Shown piece by piece: positions 51,338 through 60,854 of a DNA stretch of 64,000 bases. This DNA comes from an uncultured Acetobacterium sp. (GTDB lineage Bacteria > Bacillota > Clostridia > Eubacteriales > Eubacteriaceae), in NCBI RefSeq assembly GCF_963664135.1, contig NZ_OY760905.1:3560736-3624735 (forward strand), given 5' to 3'. The first letter of the stretch is position 1, and the number at the start of each line of letters is the position of its first letter. The position numbers were made by a program, and so were the translations under genes. The notes beneath the pieces were generated by a model. That model was not told where the DNA came from. It did not search any database and saw nothing but the letters and a program-made list of their open reading frames with translations.

Positions 51338-52968
51338 TGAAACGAAAAAAGTTGATCTTTTTGGTGCTGGTTTTCATTCTGGTGCCAATGACTGGGCTAA
51401 ATGACCAGGAAAATATGATTCAAGTAAATGCGGCGCAAAATGAGATAACCGGGAATAATATGATGGAACCAAAGGAGGTACTGGTCATCTTTGATAACTT
51501 GGGCATTGGTACCACCAACAGCAATAATCTTAATTCGTTGGAAACCCTACTTTCAGACCTAACCCAGACAGCAGAAATAACAATGATTGATGATTATCAG
51601 GCGGGGCGGATGATGGATTATCAAAAAGTGATTATCTTAAAAAATTCCGAGAATGCCATCGACAATGAATCCTTCCGATTGGATTGTCAGAAATTTTCCG
51701 GGGAAATAGTATATATCGGTTTTATCTCAACCGGATTGCTGCCCGGACTGGAGGGGCTTTCAATAGAATGCCAGATGGGGCGAACGGTGTCTTTAAACAA
51801 AGGCGAGATGACCATCAACAGCATCTGGGTGGAGGATTTACGGGTAATTAACCAGTTACCCAGTATTGGAGAAGCAACCATTGTGGCGGGCGAAAAGCGG
51901 TATCCCTTTTCGGTAAAGCTTAATAACATAACCGTTGTCCCCACCTATATTGGCAATCAAAGTTTTCAACTTTGTCTCGGGGATCTTCTTAAAAATTGGC
52001 TCACACCCAGTGCTGCTGTCAGCATGCTCGTGCTGGTTCCGGGAATTTATCCCTTTTCAGACTTGAATCAGGTGGTTGCCATGAGTGATGCTTTTTATGC
52101 CAGTGGGATTCCCTTTGCTTTAGGTGTGGTGCTCATTGATGACAATATGGATTATCCGGCAATGGCACGGTTTTACCAGGTGCTACGTTATGTTCAATCG
52201 CGAAATGGTACCATTCTCATTCATCGTCCCAGCCCGGAAACCGTCTCTGACAGTGATACGGATTTGGCCGAGAAAATGTATGCCGTGATGAATAAAATGG
52301 TGGAAAATAGAATTTACCCATTGGGTTTGGTAACTGGAGAAGATCTTTTTTTTGATGATTTCAATTCACTTACCCCGCTCAATGCATTCTCATCAGGCAT
52401 TATTATATCGGATCCAGTTCAAGCTACGCAAATCATCCCCGCTGGAAATGAAACCTGGGCGCTCAATCGAGCCAGTCTGGGGATTGATCTGGAAACGGTG
52501 GTGAATACTCAAAGTCAACCCCGGAATTTTAGAAATTATCCCATCAGCACCGCCATTGTTTTATCTTTGCCGAAAGATGAGGCGGCTTTAACTGACCAGG
52601 TTGAAGTGATCAACAATAAATGGCTGTCGTTAACCGATTATAAAAATCTGGAGAATTACTGGAGCATCGGACAGAATACCATTCAAAGCGGATCAGGGGA
52701 AATTCGTCTCAATGGGATGCCGGTTTCATTGGCTTATAATGAAGAACCGGTGGATGATCAGTACGCCTACCAGAAACCACCGGAATATAATCTGGCAAAG
52801 TTGTTTACGGCAGGGAATGTGTTTCTGTTAACCGTCGTTGGGATCATTATTATCGTTTTTATCATTATTGTTATATTCAGCCGGCGAATTTATTTAAATA
52901 AGTTTCGCAGAATTGTTGATCAGGATGAGCACAAAAAGCCCGTAAGCGAGGAGGACAAACCGCAATGA
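51334..52968 (+). CDS. DUF2334 (YdaL-like) membrane-anchored protein
   Basis: A 544-residue protein with an N-terminal signal sequence (KKLIFLVLVFILVPMTG), a long extracytoplasmic part and a C-terminal membrane helix (VFLLTVVGIIIIVFIIIVIF). A basic and acidic tail follows. The middle is a DUF2334 domain, related to polysaccharide deacetylases (VLVPGIYPF, YASGIPFALGVVLIDD, GTILIHRPSPE). A similar protein, YdaL, occurs in the Bacillus subtilis ydaJKLMN operon. It could deacetylate or trim the polymer outside the membrane. Four-base overlaps link it to both neighbours. Confidence 0.82.
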   Translation: MMKRKKLIFLVLVFILVPMTGLNDQENMIQVNAAQNEITGNNMMEPKEVLVIFDNLGIGTTNSNNLNSLETLLSDLTQTAEITMIDDYQAGRMMDYQKVIILKNSENAIDNESFRLDCQKFSGEIVYIGFISTGLLPGLEGLSIECQMGRTVSLNKGEMTINSIWVEDLRVINQLPSIGEATIVAGEKRYPFSVKLNNITVVPTYIGNQSFQLCLGDLLKNWLTPSAAVSMLVLVPGIYPFSDLNQVVAMSDAFYASGIPFALGVVLIDDNMDYPAMARFYQVLRYVQSRNGTILIHRPSPETVSDSDTDLAEKMYAVMNKMVENRIYPLGLVTGEDLFFDDFNSLTPLNAFSSGIIISDPVQATQIIPAGNETWALNRASLGIDLETVVNTQSQPRNFRNYPISTAIVLSLPKDEAALTDQVEVINNKWLSLTDYKNLENYWSIGQNTIQSGSGEIRLNGMPVSLAYNEEPVDDQYAYQKPPEYNLAKLFTAGNVFLLTVVGIIIIVFIIIVIFSRRIYLNKFRRIVDQDEHKKPVSEEDKPQ

Positions 52969-54221
52969 ATGTATTCGACTATTTAATGGTGATCAACATC
53001 ATTCTGATCTGGAGCCTGCTGTTTGTGAATATTGTCCTGATTGTTGGGGGCTATATTTATTACATCAAGGTTGAAAATGAGTCACCGCCGCAGGTTGTGG
53101 GAGAACATCCCTTTGTTTCCATTATGGTACCAGCCCATAATGAAGGGATCGTTATTGTGAAAACCGTGGAAGCCTTGCTGAATTTTGATTATCCCGAAGA
53201 CCGTTACGAAATCATCGTCATCAATGATAATTCCACTGACAACAGTGCCGAGTTGTTAAAAAAAATTCAGGATGAAAATCCAACCAGGAAGTTGATTGTC
53301 ATCAATACCAATAAGATTACCGGAGGAAAGGGAAAATCCAATGCCCTTAATATCGGCTACCAGCAGAGCAGCGGCGAATTCATCGCTATCTACGATGCCG
53401 ACAATACCCCGGAACGAAAGGCCCTTTCGTATCTGGCAGCGGAACTGAAAGCTGATGATTCCCTGGGGGCAGTGATTGGAAAATTCCGAACCCGAAATAA
53501 GGAGGTTAATCTGCTGACTCGGTTTATTAATATTGAAACCTTGTCCTTTCAGTGGATGGCTCAGGCGGGCCGCTGGCAGTTGATGAAGCTGTGTACTATC
53601 CCGGGGACCAATTTTATTCTCCGCCGAACCATCATCGAGGCCATCGGTGGGTGGGACGAAAAAGCCGTGGCTGAAGATACCGAGATCAGTTTTCGGATTT
53701 ATTTAATGGGTTATAAGATCAAATTTCAACCCAAGGCGGTCACTTGGGAGCAGGAGCCGCAAACGCTGGCGGTTTGGTTCCGACAGCGAACCCGTTGGGT
53801 AAAAGGAAATGTTTATGTGCTCATCAAAAATATCGGTTATCTGGTGGACCCTAAAGCAAAAAAAATTCGTTTCGATATTTTTTATTTTTTATCAACCTAC
53901 TTCCTATTATTAACGGCACTGGTGGTATCGGATATCATTTTCGTCATGAATATGGCGGGACTGGTATCCACCTCCATCCAGGGATTCAGTAATCTACTCT
54001 GGTTTACCGCTTTTATCATGTTTGTCTTAGGGGTATTTATTTCTCTGACCACCGAAAAAGGGGAAATGTCAGTTTCGAATTTCTTTGTCATTGCCCTGAT
54101 GTATTTTACCTATTGTCAGTTATGGATCATCGTAACTGTCTATGGCGTATTTCAATATTTTAAAGACCGCATTAAAAAACAGGATAGCAAATGGTATAAA
54201 ACCGAACGCTTCCAGGGCTAG
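52965..54221 (+). CDS. Processive family 2 glycosyltransferase (YdaM/PgaC-like synthase)
   Basis: A 418-residue polymer synthase of the cellulose/poly-GlcNAc synthase group. One N-terminal membrane helix is followed by a cytosolic GT-A domain. It carries the first Asp motif INDNST (87-91), DAD (144-146), the catalytic AEDTE (237-241) and QRTRW (274-278), which marks processive enzymes. Three or four membrane helices form the export channel. There is no C-terminal PilZ domain, so c-di-GMP control must come from another protein, probably the degenerate GGDEF protein at 56356. Confidence 0.92.
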   Translation: MNVFDYLMVINIILIWSLLFVNIVLIVGGYIYYIKVENESPPQVVGEHPFVSIMVPAHNEGIVIVKTVEALLNFDYPEDRYEIIVINDNSTDNSAELLKKIQDENPTRKLIVINTNKITGGKGKSNALNIGYQQSSGEFIAIYDADNTPERKALSYLAAELKADDSLGAVIGKFRTRNKEVNLLTRFINIETLSFQWMAQAGRWQLMKLCTIPGTNFILRRTIIEAIGGWDEKAVAEDTEISFRIYLMGYKIKFQPKAVTWEQEPQTLAVWFRQRTRWVKGNVYVLIKNIGYLVDPKAKKIRFDIFYFLSTYFLLLTALVVSDIIFVMNMAGLVSTSIQGFSNLLWFTAFIMFVLGVFISLTTEKGEMSVSNFFVIALMYFTYCQLWIIVTVYGVFQYFKDRIKKQDSKWYKTERFQG

Positions 54222-54244
54222 AACGACAGACAAAGGAGGAGAAA

Positions 54245-56359
54245 ATGAAAAAGAGATTAACCATGACGCTGATCCTGATGGCAAGTCTGCTGGTGATGTT
54301 GATTCAGCCGGTGGCTGCGGCCAATTATGGTGGGGAAGCGCAAACCGATTTGCGAACAGCCCCCCAGACTTTTACGACCAACTTTACAGATTATGCCATG
54401 AAGGGGCTGTTTTCAACGGTGGAACAAACTTTTTGGGTGGCAAAAGACTGGAATGTCCAAAGTGTGTTGCTTCATCTGGAATACCGGGCGACGCCTTTGG
54501 CGGACACCCAATTATCCAGTCTGACGGTGGCTATTAATGATTCCTATTTTTATTCCTTCCGCCCGGCGGACAACACCAGCGGTCGCCACGGCATTGATAT
54601 TTATGTGCCCTTGGAGTTTTTGAATGCCGGCTACAATAATATCCGAATTGACGGTTACATGCGAACCCAGGACGCTCTGCCCTGTGTAGATGATGTCAGT
54701 GAGGCAAATTGGCTAGATATCTTCAAGGAATCAGCCATCTTTGTTCAATATGACAAGAATGCCTTTACCACAAGTATTGAATCCTTTTATAATCGTTTTT
54801 TTGAGGTCGATTCATTACGATATGGTGAATCGGTGTTTGTTGTTTCAGATACCAATAATACCGGGGAACTCAATGCGGCCCTTTGGGGTGTCTCTGGTTT
54901 ATCCAATCAAACCATCTATGCCGACGGTTATTTTCCCATTTTGACCAGCAGTGATCCCGCCGCCAATCAGGCCAAAAACAGAATTGTGATATCAAAGTAC
55001 GACCAGCTGACTGCCAATTATCGTAGTGTGGTTGATCAGATTGGGCTTAATGATGAAGATGCGCTGCTGGTGCTTGTCAATGAAGGCACCGGAACAAATA
55101 CGCTTGTCATAAGTGCAAAAAATGATGTCGCCTTAATCAATGCGGGTGAGATGCTGGGGAATCCCTCGTTAATGAACCAGCTCAAAGCAAACATAAAAGT
55201 GTTGGGAAAAAACGAAGATGTCAAAACTCCGGTAGTTGAACCGGAAACGTACATCAATTTTGCTGGCAACGAGGGTACGTATTTTAAGGGTGCCTTTCGG
55301 CAGGTCAAAGAATTTACCATCAATTATCCGGCCAACCGTAGTCTTTCTGACGCCAGCGAGTTTTATCTGAATTATCGGTATTCTGAAAACCTCGATTTTG
55401 ACCGGTCATTGATGACGGTTTATATCAATGATATTCCGGTAGGTAGCCGAAAGCTTTTCTTGGAAAAGGCCGGCGGCGATGAAGCGACCATTGCCATCCC
55501 CACCGACATTGACATTGGCGGTGCCTTTCAGGTAAAGATTGCCTTTGATCTTGAAATCAAAGATCTCTGGTGCAGCTTGCGACAGGGCGATATGCCCTGG
55601 GCCTATCTTACCCAGGAGACGATGCTCAAAATAAATTCGGTGGCCAGTGATGATTTGATTTTTGAAAATTATCCGTCACCGTTTGTATCGGATTACAATT
55701 TTAATGCGGTGACCATGGTGGTGCCCGATCAATTGGATAAAGACACCAGCAATACGTTGGCCAAAATGTTCCGGGTATTAGGGCGCTATACAAAAGGCAA
55801 TAACGGCGAATTGACGGTGATCCATCCGGATGGGATGAATGAAACCGCCGTGTCTTCCAATATTATTGCCCTGGGTACCGATCAGAATAACAGTTTTATT
55901 AAAAACAGTAACGATAAGCTGTATTTCAAATTCAATGCCGAGGGCACAACCTTTGAAACCAATGAGAAACTCATCATTGACCCAGTTTATGGTGAAACGC
56001 TGGGGTCAGTTCAGCTGCTGAACTCGCTTTACAGCAAACCGGGTCGGGCCGCCTTGATGGTCACAGCCCCTCAAAATATTGGTTTGACAGCCATTGGCAA
56101 TAATCTCGGTGAGCTGAAAAATCTTGGCAGATTGACCGGTGACGCCGCCCTGGCAGACACCAACGGAAAGGTGATGACCTATCGATTCAAAGCCATTCAA
56201 AACCCCACCGTTGCGGTGGTTAAACAAGTTGCCTTGCGACAGGATGCCCAGATTTTTATTCTGGTCAGCGTTATGTTCCTGATTCTGCTGGCAGTGGGCG
56301 TCGCCTTTGTTATTCGTAAGAATGGCATTCAACTGAAGAAGGGAGGCTGGCGGAAATGA
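54245..56359 (+). CDS. BcsB-like (YdaN) extracytoplasmic polysaccharide synthesis protein
   Basis: A 704-residue protein with a signal peptide (ILMASLLVMLIQPVAAA), a large extracellular BcsB-type region of alternating carbohydrate-binding and ferredoxin-like parts, and a C-terminal membrane anchor (QIFILVSVMFLILLAVGVAFVI). Family marks are LHLEYRATPLADTQLSSLTV, the NNIRIDGYMRTQDALPCVDD segment and a repeated module after 370 (LNYRYSENLDFDRSLMTVYI). In cellulose systems BcsB binds the emerging chain and completes the membrane channel with the synthase. The next gene starts four bases inside its end. Confidence 0.9.
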   Translation: MKKRLTMTLILMASLLVMLIQPVAAANYGGEAQTDLRTAPQTFTTNFTDYAMKGLFSTVEQTFWVAKDWNVQSVLLHLEYRATPLADTQLSSLTVAINDSYFYSFRPADNTSGRHGIDIYVPLEFLNAGYNNIRIDGYMRTQDALPCVDDVSEANWLDIFKESAIFVQYDKNAFTTSIESFYNRFFEVDSLRYGESVFVVSDTNNTGELNAALWGVSGLSNQTIYADGYFPILTSSDPAANQAKNRIVISKYDQLTANYRSVVDQIGLNDEDALLVLVNEGTGTNTLVISAKNDVALINAGEMLGNPSLMNQLKANIKVLGKNEDVKTPVVEPETYINFAGNEGTYFKGAFRQVKEFTINYPANRSLSDASEFYLNYRYSENLDFDRSLMTVYINDIPVGSRKLFLEKAGGDEATIAIPTDIDIGGAFQVKIAFDLEIKDLWCSLRQGDMPWAYLTQETMLKINSVASDDLIFENYPSPFVSDYNFNAVTMVVPDQLDKDTSNTLAKMFRVLGRYTKGNNGELTVIHPDGMNETAVSSNIIALGTDQNNSFIKNSNDKLYFKFNAEGTTFETNEKLIIDPVYGETLGSVQLLNSLYSKPGRAALMVTAPQNIGLTAIGNNLGELKNLGRLTGDAALADTNGKVMTYRFKAIQNPTVAVVKQVALRQDAQIFILVSVMFLILLAVGVAFVIRKNGIQLKKGGWRK

Positions 56360-57219
56360 AAAATAGAGATCAGGTTTTGTCAGATCTTGGCATCGTCTTC
56401 TTTTTGGTGTTGTCCTTTGTTACCATTGTTTTTACCGCCTCGGATTCGGCTAATTATATTTTGAATCTGGTGATGCTCAATGTCACCTTTGTGGTAATCA
56501 TTATTACCTATTTCAGCAATATTACCCTGGGCCTGGTGACCAATGGAATTGTGATTTTTGCTTATATTTCCTACACGATTTTTCTGACCCTGGGTTATGG
56601 GGAACCGATCGAGGCAAAAAACTATTTTTGGATTGTGGCATTGCCCCTGTATACCTACGTTGTTACCTTAATGACTGGCGGAAATCTGGCGCTTCAGCGA
56701 CGGGTGAGAGAGTTGGAAGATGAAAATGTCAGCCTCTCCACCGTTGACCCGGAAACCGGATTACGAAACCTGCGTACCTTGATTGCTGATGCGAAAATTT
56801 TTATTGGCATGTCCAAAAGAGGGCAGATTGAGTTATCGCTGATGATGATTAAATTCAGACATTATAAGGAGATCAAGCGAATTCTGGGGGAAGAACGACT
56901 GCCGCTGTTTATCCGACAGATGACCGAAGTTATGCATCGCAGCCTCAGAGTTGAGGATACCCTGTATCTGATTGAAAAAGATGACATTACCTTTGGATTG
57001 TTTTTAATCACCGACACAGCCGGTACAAAAATTGTCGAGCAGCGAATCAGAGATTCTATGAAACATGAAGATTTTTATACGATCACGGCGCCCTATGAAG
57101 TGGATATCGACCTGAAAATCGGTGTTTTTCATTATGAAGATAGTGGAAAAGGAGAAATTGTATCACCGTTGGAATTTATTGAAAGAGCCCGAAAAGAAAT
57201 GGAATACGATGTGGGGTAA
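56356..57219 (+). CDS. Degenerate GGDEF membrane protein with intact c-di-GMP I-site (YdaK/PssE-like)
   Basis: A 287-residue protein with about four N-terminal membrane helices (12-110), a short coiled coil (RRVRELEDENVSL) and a GGDEF-type domain starting with DPETGLRNLRTL (131-142). The catalytic GGDEF is replaced by EKDDI (207-211), so it should not make c-di-GMP. Exactly five residues before it lies RVED (198-201), the RxxD inhibitory site that binds c-di-GMP. This matches the role of YdaK in Bacillus and PelD-like receptors: binding c-di-GMP and activating the synthase. It is coupled to the BcsB-like gene by a four-base overlap. Confidence 0.85.
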   Translation: MKNRDQVLSDLGIVFFLVLSFVTIVFTASDSANYILNLVMLNVTFVVIIITYFSNITLGLVTNGIVIFAYISYTIFLTLGYGEPIEAKNYFWIVALPLYTYVVTLMTGGNLALQRRVRELEDENVSLSTVDPETGLRNLRTLIADAKIFIGMSKRGQIELSLMMIKFRHYKEIKRILGEERLPLFIRQMTEVMHRSLRVEDTLYLIEKDDITFGLFLITDTAGTKIVEQRIRDSMKHEDFYTITAPYEVDIDLKIGVFHYEDSGKGEIVSPLEFIERARKEMEYDVG

Positions 57220-57261
57220 GCCACATCGGATGAGGTTGTTAATACGAGAAAGCGAGTGACG

Positions 57262-58392
57262 ATGAAAAAAAATAAAATCATGATTCTTTTTGGTACCCGG
57301 CCGGAGGCGATTAAAATGGCACCACTGGTGATTGCTTTGAAAAAAGATCTCCGCTTTGAGACCATGGTAACTCTGACCGCTCAGCACCGGGAAATGCTGG
57401 ATCAGGTGCTGGAACAGTTTGCCATTGCGGCGGACTATGATCTCAATTTAATGAAGCCGGGTCAAACCCTGGCCTATCTAACAGCAAGCATTCTGGAAGA
57501 GCTGAAACCAATTCTGGAACAAGAGCAGCCGCAGATGATTCTGGTTCACGGCGACACCACCACCGCTTTTGCTTCAGCCCTTTCGGCTTTTTATCAGCAG
57601 ATTGCTATTAGCCACGTGGAGGCGGGACTGCGAACTAAAAATAAATATTCCCCCTACCCGGAGGAAATGAACCGTACCCTGATCGGACAATTGGGGGATC
57701 TGCATTTTGCGCCAACCATCGGGAATCAAGCCAATCTTTTAAAAGAAGATATTTCGCCAGAAAAAATTGTGATTACCGGTAATACGGTTATCGATGCGCT
57801 ACTAATGACGGTGAAAGTAGATTATCATTTTGCTAACCCAGTGCTTAATGCTATTGACTATCAAAACCACCGGGTGATTCTGTTAACCTGCCATCGCCGT
57901 GAAAATCTGGGGCAACCGATGGAACAGATTTTTTCAGCCATACAGGAATTGGTGCTGGCCAATCCGGATATTGAGGTCGTGTTTCCGATGCATCCCAACC
58001 CAGCCATTTCCGAAAAAGCCTTGCCGTTGCTTAAAGATCTTGATCAGGTGCATATTTTATCTCCACTGGATTATGGTGAAATATCCAATCTGATGGGACG
58101 CGTCTATCTGGTCCTTACCGATTCAGGGGGGATTCAGGAAGAAGCCCCAGCTTTAGGAAAGCCGGTGGTGGTACTGCGCCAGGAAACCGAGCGGCCAGAG
58201 GCCGTCGCCGCCGGGACGGTGATCATGGGTGGCGTAGAAAAGCATAACATTCTCAAAGTCACCCAAAATCTTCTGGATGATCCCGCTGCCTACCAGGCTA
58301 TGGCTCATGCCGTCAACCCTTATGGTGATGGCAAAGCATCGCAGCGGATTTGTGAAGCCCTGGCAGATTATTTTACAGTTGAAAATCAATAG
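57262..58392 (+). CDS. wecB: UDP-N-acetylglucosamine 2-epimerase (non-hydrolysing)
   Basis: Interconverts UDP-GlcNAc and UDP-ManNAc. The 376-residue GT-B-fold enzyme shows the start FGTRPEAIKMAPLV, HGDTTTAFASALSAFY, SHVEAGLRT and the C-terminal TDSGGIQEEAPALGKPVVVL. It is the last gene of the polysaccharide operon, 42 bases after the GGDEF-like gene. Its presence suggests that ManNAc, or a derivative, is part of the polymer or of a lipid-linked starter; this is inference. The start is ATG 57262 or GTG 57256. Confidence 0.95.
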   Translation: MKKNKIMILFGTRPEAIKMAPLVIALKKDLRFETMVTLTAQHREMLDQVLEQFAIAADYDLNLMKPGQTLAYLTASILEELKPILEQEQPQMILVHGDTTTAFASALSAFYQQIAISHVEAGLRTKNKYSPYPEEMNRTLIGQLGDLHFAPTIGNQANLLKEDISPEKIVITGNTVIDALLMTVKVDYHFANPVLNAIDYQNHRVILLTCHRRENLGQPMEQIFSAIQELVLANPDIEVVFPMHPNPAISEKALPLLKDLDQVHILSPLDYGEISNLMGRVYLVLTDSGGIQEEAPALGKPVVVLRQETERPEAVAAGTVIMGGVEKHNILKVTQNLLDDPAAYQAMAHAVNPYGDGKASQRICEALADYFTVENQ

Positions 58393-58397
58393 TCTCT

Positions 58398-58452
58398 AAA
58401 AAAGCTGTCCCCCTAATTCATTGTATTGTTGAATTAGGGGGACAGCTTTTTT
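58398..58452. terminator. Strong bidirectional terminator between wecB and the GH8-like gene
   Basis: Arms 58398-58420 and 58430-58452 are perfectly complementary over 23 bases, with a 9-base loop, starting with six A and ending with six T. It separates the two convergent halves of the polysaccharide region. Confidence 0.95.
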
Positions 58453-58473
58453 GATATCACCGAGGCGGTCTAA

Positions 58474-59622
58474 TTAGTGATTATAAACCAGACCCAAAAG
58501 AGCCTGCAGGTTATCATAGGAATAGGCATTGCCGTTGTAAGCAAAGCCACCATAAAAGGTACTCTGCTTATCTGTGTTCTGATGACTTTTCAGTTGGGTT
58601 AAAGCGTTGCCGGTTAAAAAATCATTTCCCAGGGCCGCTCCGATCTGGGCGGTGAGACCATATGCCGCCGAGGATTCCTGTTTGTCCAGGGCTTCCCCAG
58701 TGCTGGAATCATAGTAAGAATAGAGGGTGCCGCTGACAACTTTTTCTTCCAGCCAGTCCAGTGACTTTGGTGAATAAATCCCCAGCTGGGCCATATTCAG
58801 CATCACCATCAGGCTGTCGAGAATATTGATTTTCCCGTCGGCATCTTCATAAATACCTTTTTGGGGGTTGTAAGTCTTGTGGTATAACGGAAGGGTTTCA
58901 CTGATAAAGCTGCCTAACAGCAGTTTTTTATTTACTTTCAGGGCATCTGTTATTTGAGGTTCGGCCTGGACCAGTGTGCTAATAGCACTGAGGTTGAGAT
59001 AGGCCATTTCCACACTGTTGTCCTGGGTGGGACTGGTGGCGCCGTAATAGCTGACCAGGTAATTGGCATGAAAGCCCCGGGAGGGTAACTGGCTTTCAAG
59101 GGCTTCAAACAATTTTTTGCCCGAATCGTTGAGGGGCCACAGCTTTTGGGCCTGCGCCAGGGTCTCATAGATCCGCAGATCATCAATGGTGGCCGAAACA
59201 TCGGTAATCGGCGCCTCTCCTTCAACAATCCGCCACAGCAGAATATCACTAACCAATAGATTTTTTTCGATATAGTCGGCAGTTTGATTAAATAACTGCT
59301 GATCCCTGGTAAGCCAGGCATATTCTAATTGCAAGCCCATGGATTCCGAAAGAATTTCATGACCGGTTGATAAGTCGGTGGTTTGAGTATTGTTTTGATA
59401 ATTGGTGTAAATACCACCCAGTGGCGAGCTTAATTCATTCTGAACAAACGAAAAACACAGCCCCGCTTCATTTGATAGCGGGGTTGCCACCGCTAAGGTA
59501 TGCGAATCACTGGTGGTGTAACTGGCCAGCTCGGAATTATCTTCCGGTTGGTTTACGCAACATCCCCCCAGAGACAACACGATCAGGACGAAAAGAAAGG
59601 AGACACTAATTTTTTTTGCCAT
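58474..59622 (-). CDS. GH8-like (YdaJ-type) lipoprotein
   Basis: A 382-residue lipoprotein with lipobox LSLGGC (Cys21). The rest looks like a six-hairpin (alpha/alpha) glycosidase fold of family GH8, as in YdaJ of the Bacillus ydaJKLMN operon (ILSESMGLQLEYAWLTRDQQ, LLWRIVEGEAPITDVSATID, VEMAYLNLSAIS). It would cut or edit the polymer outside the cell. Unlike in Bacillus it lies on the opposite strand, overlapping the ThrE-like gene by 17 bases and so coupled to that unit. Catalytic residues were not verified. Confidence 0.72.
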   Translation of the reverse strand: MAKKISVSFLFVLIVLSLGGCCVNQPEDNSELASYTTSDSHTLAVATPLSNEAGLCFSFVQNELSSPLGGIYTNYQNNTQTTDLSTGHEILSESMGLQLEYAWLTRDQQLFNQTADYIEKNLLVSDILLWRIVEGEAPITDVSATIDDLRIYETLAQAQKLWPLNDSGKKLFEALESQLPSRGFHANYLVSYYGATSPTQDNSVEMAYLNLSAISTLVQAEPQITDALKVNKKLLLGSFISETLPLYHKTYNPQKGIYEDADGKINILDSLMVMLNMAQLGIYSPKSLDWLEEKVVSGTLYSYYDSSTGEALDKQESSAAYGLTAQIGAALGNDFLTGNALTQLKSHQNTDKQSTFYGGFAYNGNAYSYDNLQALLGLVYNH

Positions 59623-60088
59623 AAGGATACTTCTTTCCCATCCGGGCCTTGCTTTTTAACATAACCTTCCGGACCAGATTGACAGTGGAAGAGACCATGA
59701 TAATTCCGACGGCCAGGGCTCCGGAAATCAACAGGGTTTCAATGCCGGTGGATGCTCCCAGCTCAATGTCGCCATTGATAAAATACAACATGGTATAGTA
59801 GATACCTCCTCCGGGAACCAGGGGAATCAGGGCCACCGCCAGATAAATGGTGGTGGGGGATTTGGTCAATCGTGCCATGACCTCCGCATAAAGGGCAATA
59901 GCAATGGTTGCCAGCATGTAAGACGCCGCCTGGTTGGAAAGGACATTCAAAAATACCACAAAAGCCAGTTGCCCCAACATGCCGCCAAGGGCAGAAAGGA
60001 GCAGTTTGTTTCGCTGAATATTAAAAACGATGGCAAATGCGAAGGAAGCCCCAAAAGCGTATAAACAGGGTAAAATATAATTCATCAT
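59606..60088 (-). CDS. Threonine/serine exporter family protein (YjjB/ThrE C-terminal half)
   Basis: A 160-residue membrane protein with about five helices, the small partner of two-gene ThrE-type exporters (ThrE_2 domain). Marks are SALGGMLGQLAFVVFLN and the central ALIPLVPGGGIYYTML. The larger partner lies one base upstream. In Corynebacterium both halves are one protein that exports threonine and serine; the E. coli YjjPB pair is reported as a succinate exporter, so the substrate here is open. The Lys-rich C-terminus overlaps the start of the GH8-like gene. Confidence 0.88.
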   Translation of the reverse strand: MMNYILPCLYAFGASFAFAIVFNIQRNKLLLSALGGMLGQLAFVVFLNVLSNQAASYMLATIAIALYAEVMARLTKSPTTIYLAVALIPLVPGGGIYYTMLYFINGDIELGASTGIETLLISGALAVGIIMVSSTVNLVRKVMLKSKARMGKKYPYGKKN

Positions 60089-60089
60089 C

Positions 60090-60854
60090 TCATCCTCCCC
60101 AGAATGGTCGCAGCAGACTCAGTGGCACGGCGACGCCAGTAGCAATAGCAGAACCAATTAACAGCGCTTCCACGCCTTTTGTTAAACCGGAAAGATAATC
60201 ACCGGCAATAATATCTCGAATCGAATTAGTGATGACAAGACCAGGAACCAAAGTCATAATGGAGCCGATGATAATGGTGTTCATATTAGCCGTCAACCCT
60301 AAACCGGCAGCAATTACTGCCACTGTAGAGGCAATAATTCCGCCCACGATATTGATGAAAAAGCTGTTCGTTTCCAGACGACCCATCACATCCATTTGCA
60401 ATTTTATACCGAAACCAATAATAAAACCCAGGCAACTGTCCAGAAAATTCCCCCCAAAAAAGAGGGTGAACATCTGCGCGATAAAGGCAAATGCCAATAA
60501 ATGGAGAAGATAGGAATAGGATGGAATGGCATTGATGCGATCAATTTCGCTGATCAGTTCATCATAGGATAGGGGTTCATAGCAAATCTGCCGGGATAAA
60601 TGATTCATATCGGCCACTTTGTGCAAATCGGTTTTGCGGGAGTGAATCCGTCGGGTTCGAGTTAGGGGAATTTCATTTGGCATTGTAATGGTGATAATGA
60701 TGGTCGAGGGGACAACAAAAATTTCAGCTTCCCGGGCTCCCAGAGCAAAACAAATCCGCTGCATTGATTCTTCTACCCGGTAGGTTTCAGCACCATTGGA
60801 AAGGAGGATGATCCCCATTTCCATGGCCACATGACTTAGCTGGGAACCGGTCAT
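60090..60854 (-). CDS. Threonine/serine exporter family protein (YjjP/ThrE N-terminal half)
   Basis: A 254-residue protein. A cytosolic N-terminal part (ILLSNGAETYRVEESMQRIC and the FVVPSTIIITITMPN strand) precedes about five membrane helices, including FIIGFGIKLQMDVMG and LVPGLVITNSIRDIIAGDYL. This is the ThrE/DUF1212 pattern. It begins in the TAATG overlap with the coaBC stop, so its translation is coupled to coaBC. Together with the next gene it forms one exporter. Confidence 0.9.
   Translation of the reverse strand: MTGSQLSHVAMEMGIILLSNGAETYRVEESMQRICFALGAREAEIFVVPSTIIITITMPNEIPLTRTRRIHSRKTDLHKVADMNHLSRQICYEPLSYDELISEIDRINAIPSYSYLLHLLAFAFIAQMFTLFFGGNFLDSCLGFIIGFGIKLQMDVMGRLETNSFFINIVGGIIASTVAVIAAGLGLTANMNTIIIGSIMTLVPGLVITNSIRDIIAGDYLSGLTKGVEALLIGSAIATGVAVPLSLLRPFWGG

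Noticed and set aside
56356-57219. Active diguanylate cyclase
   Set aside because: The GGDEF motif is replaced by EKDDI, so catalysis is not expected.
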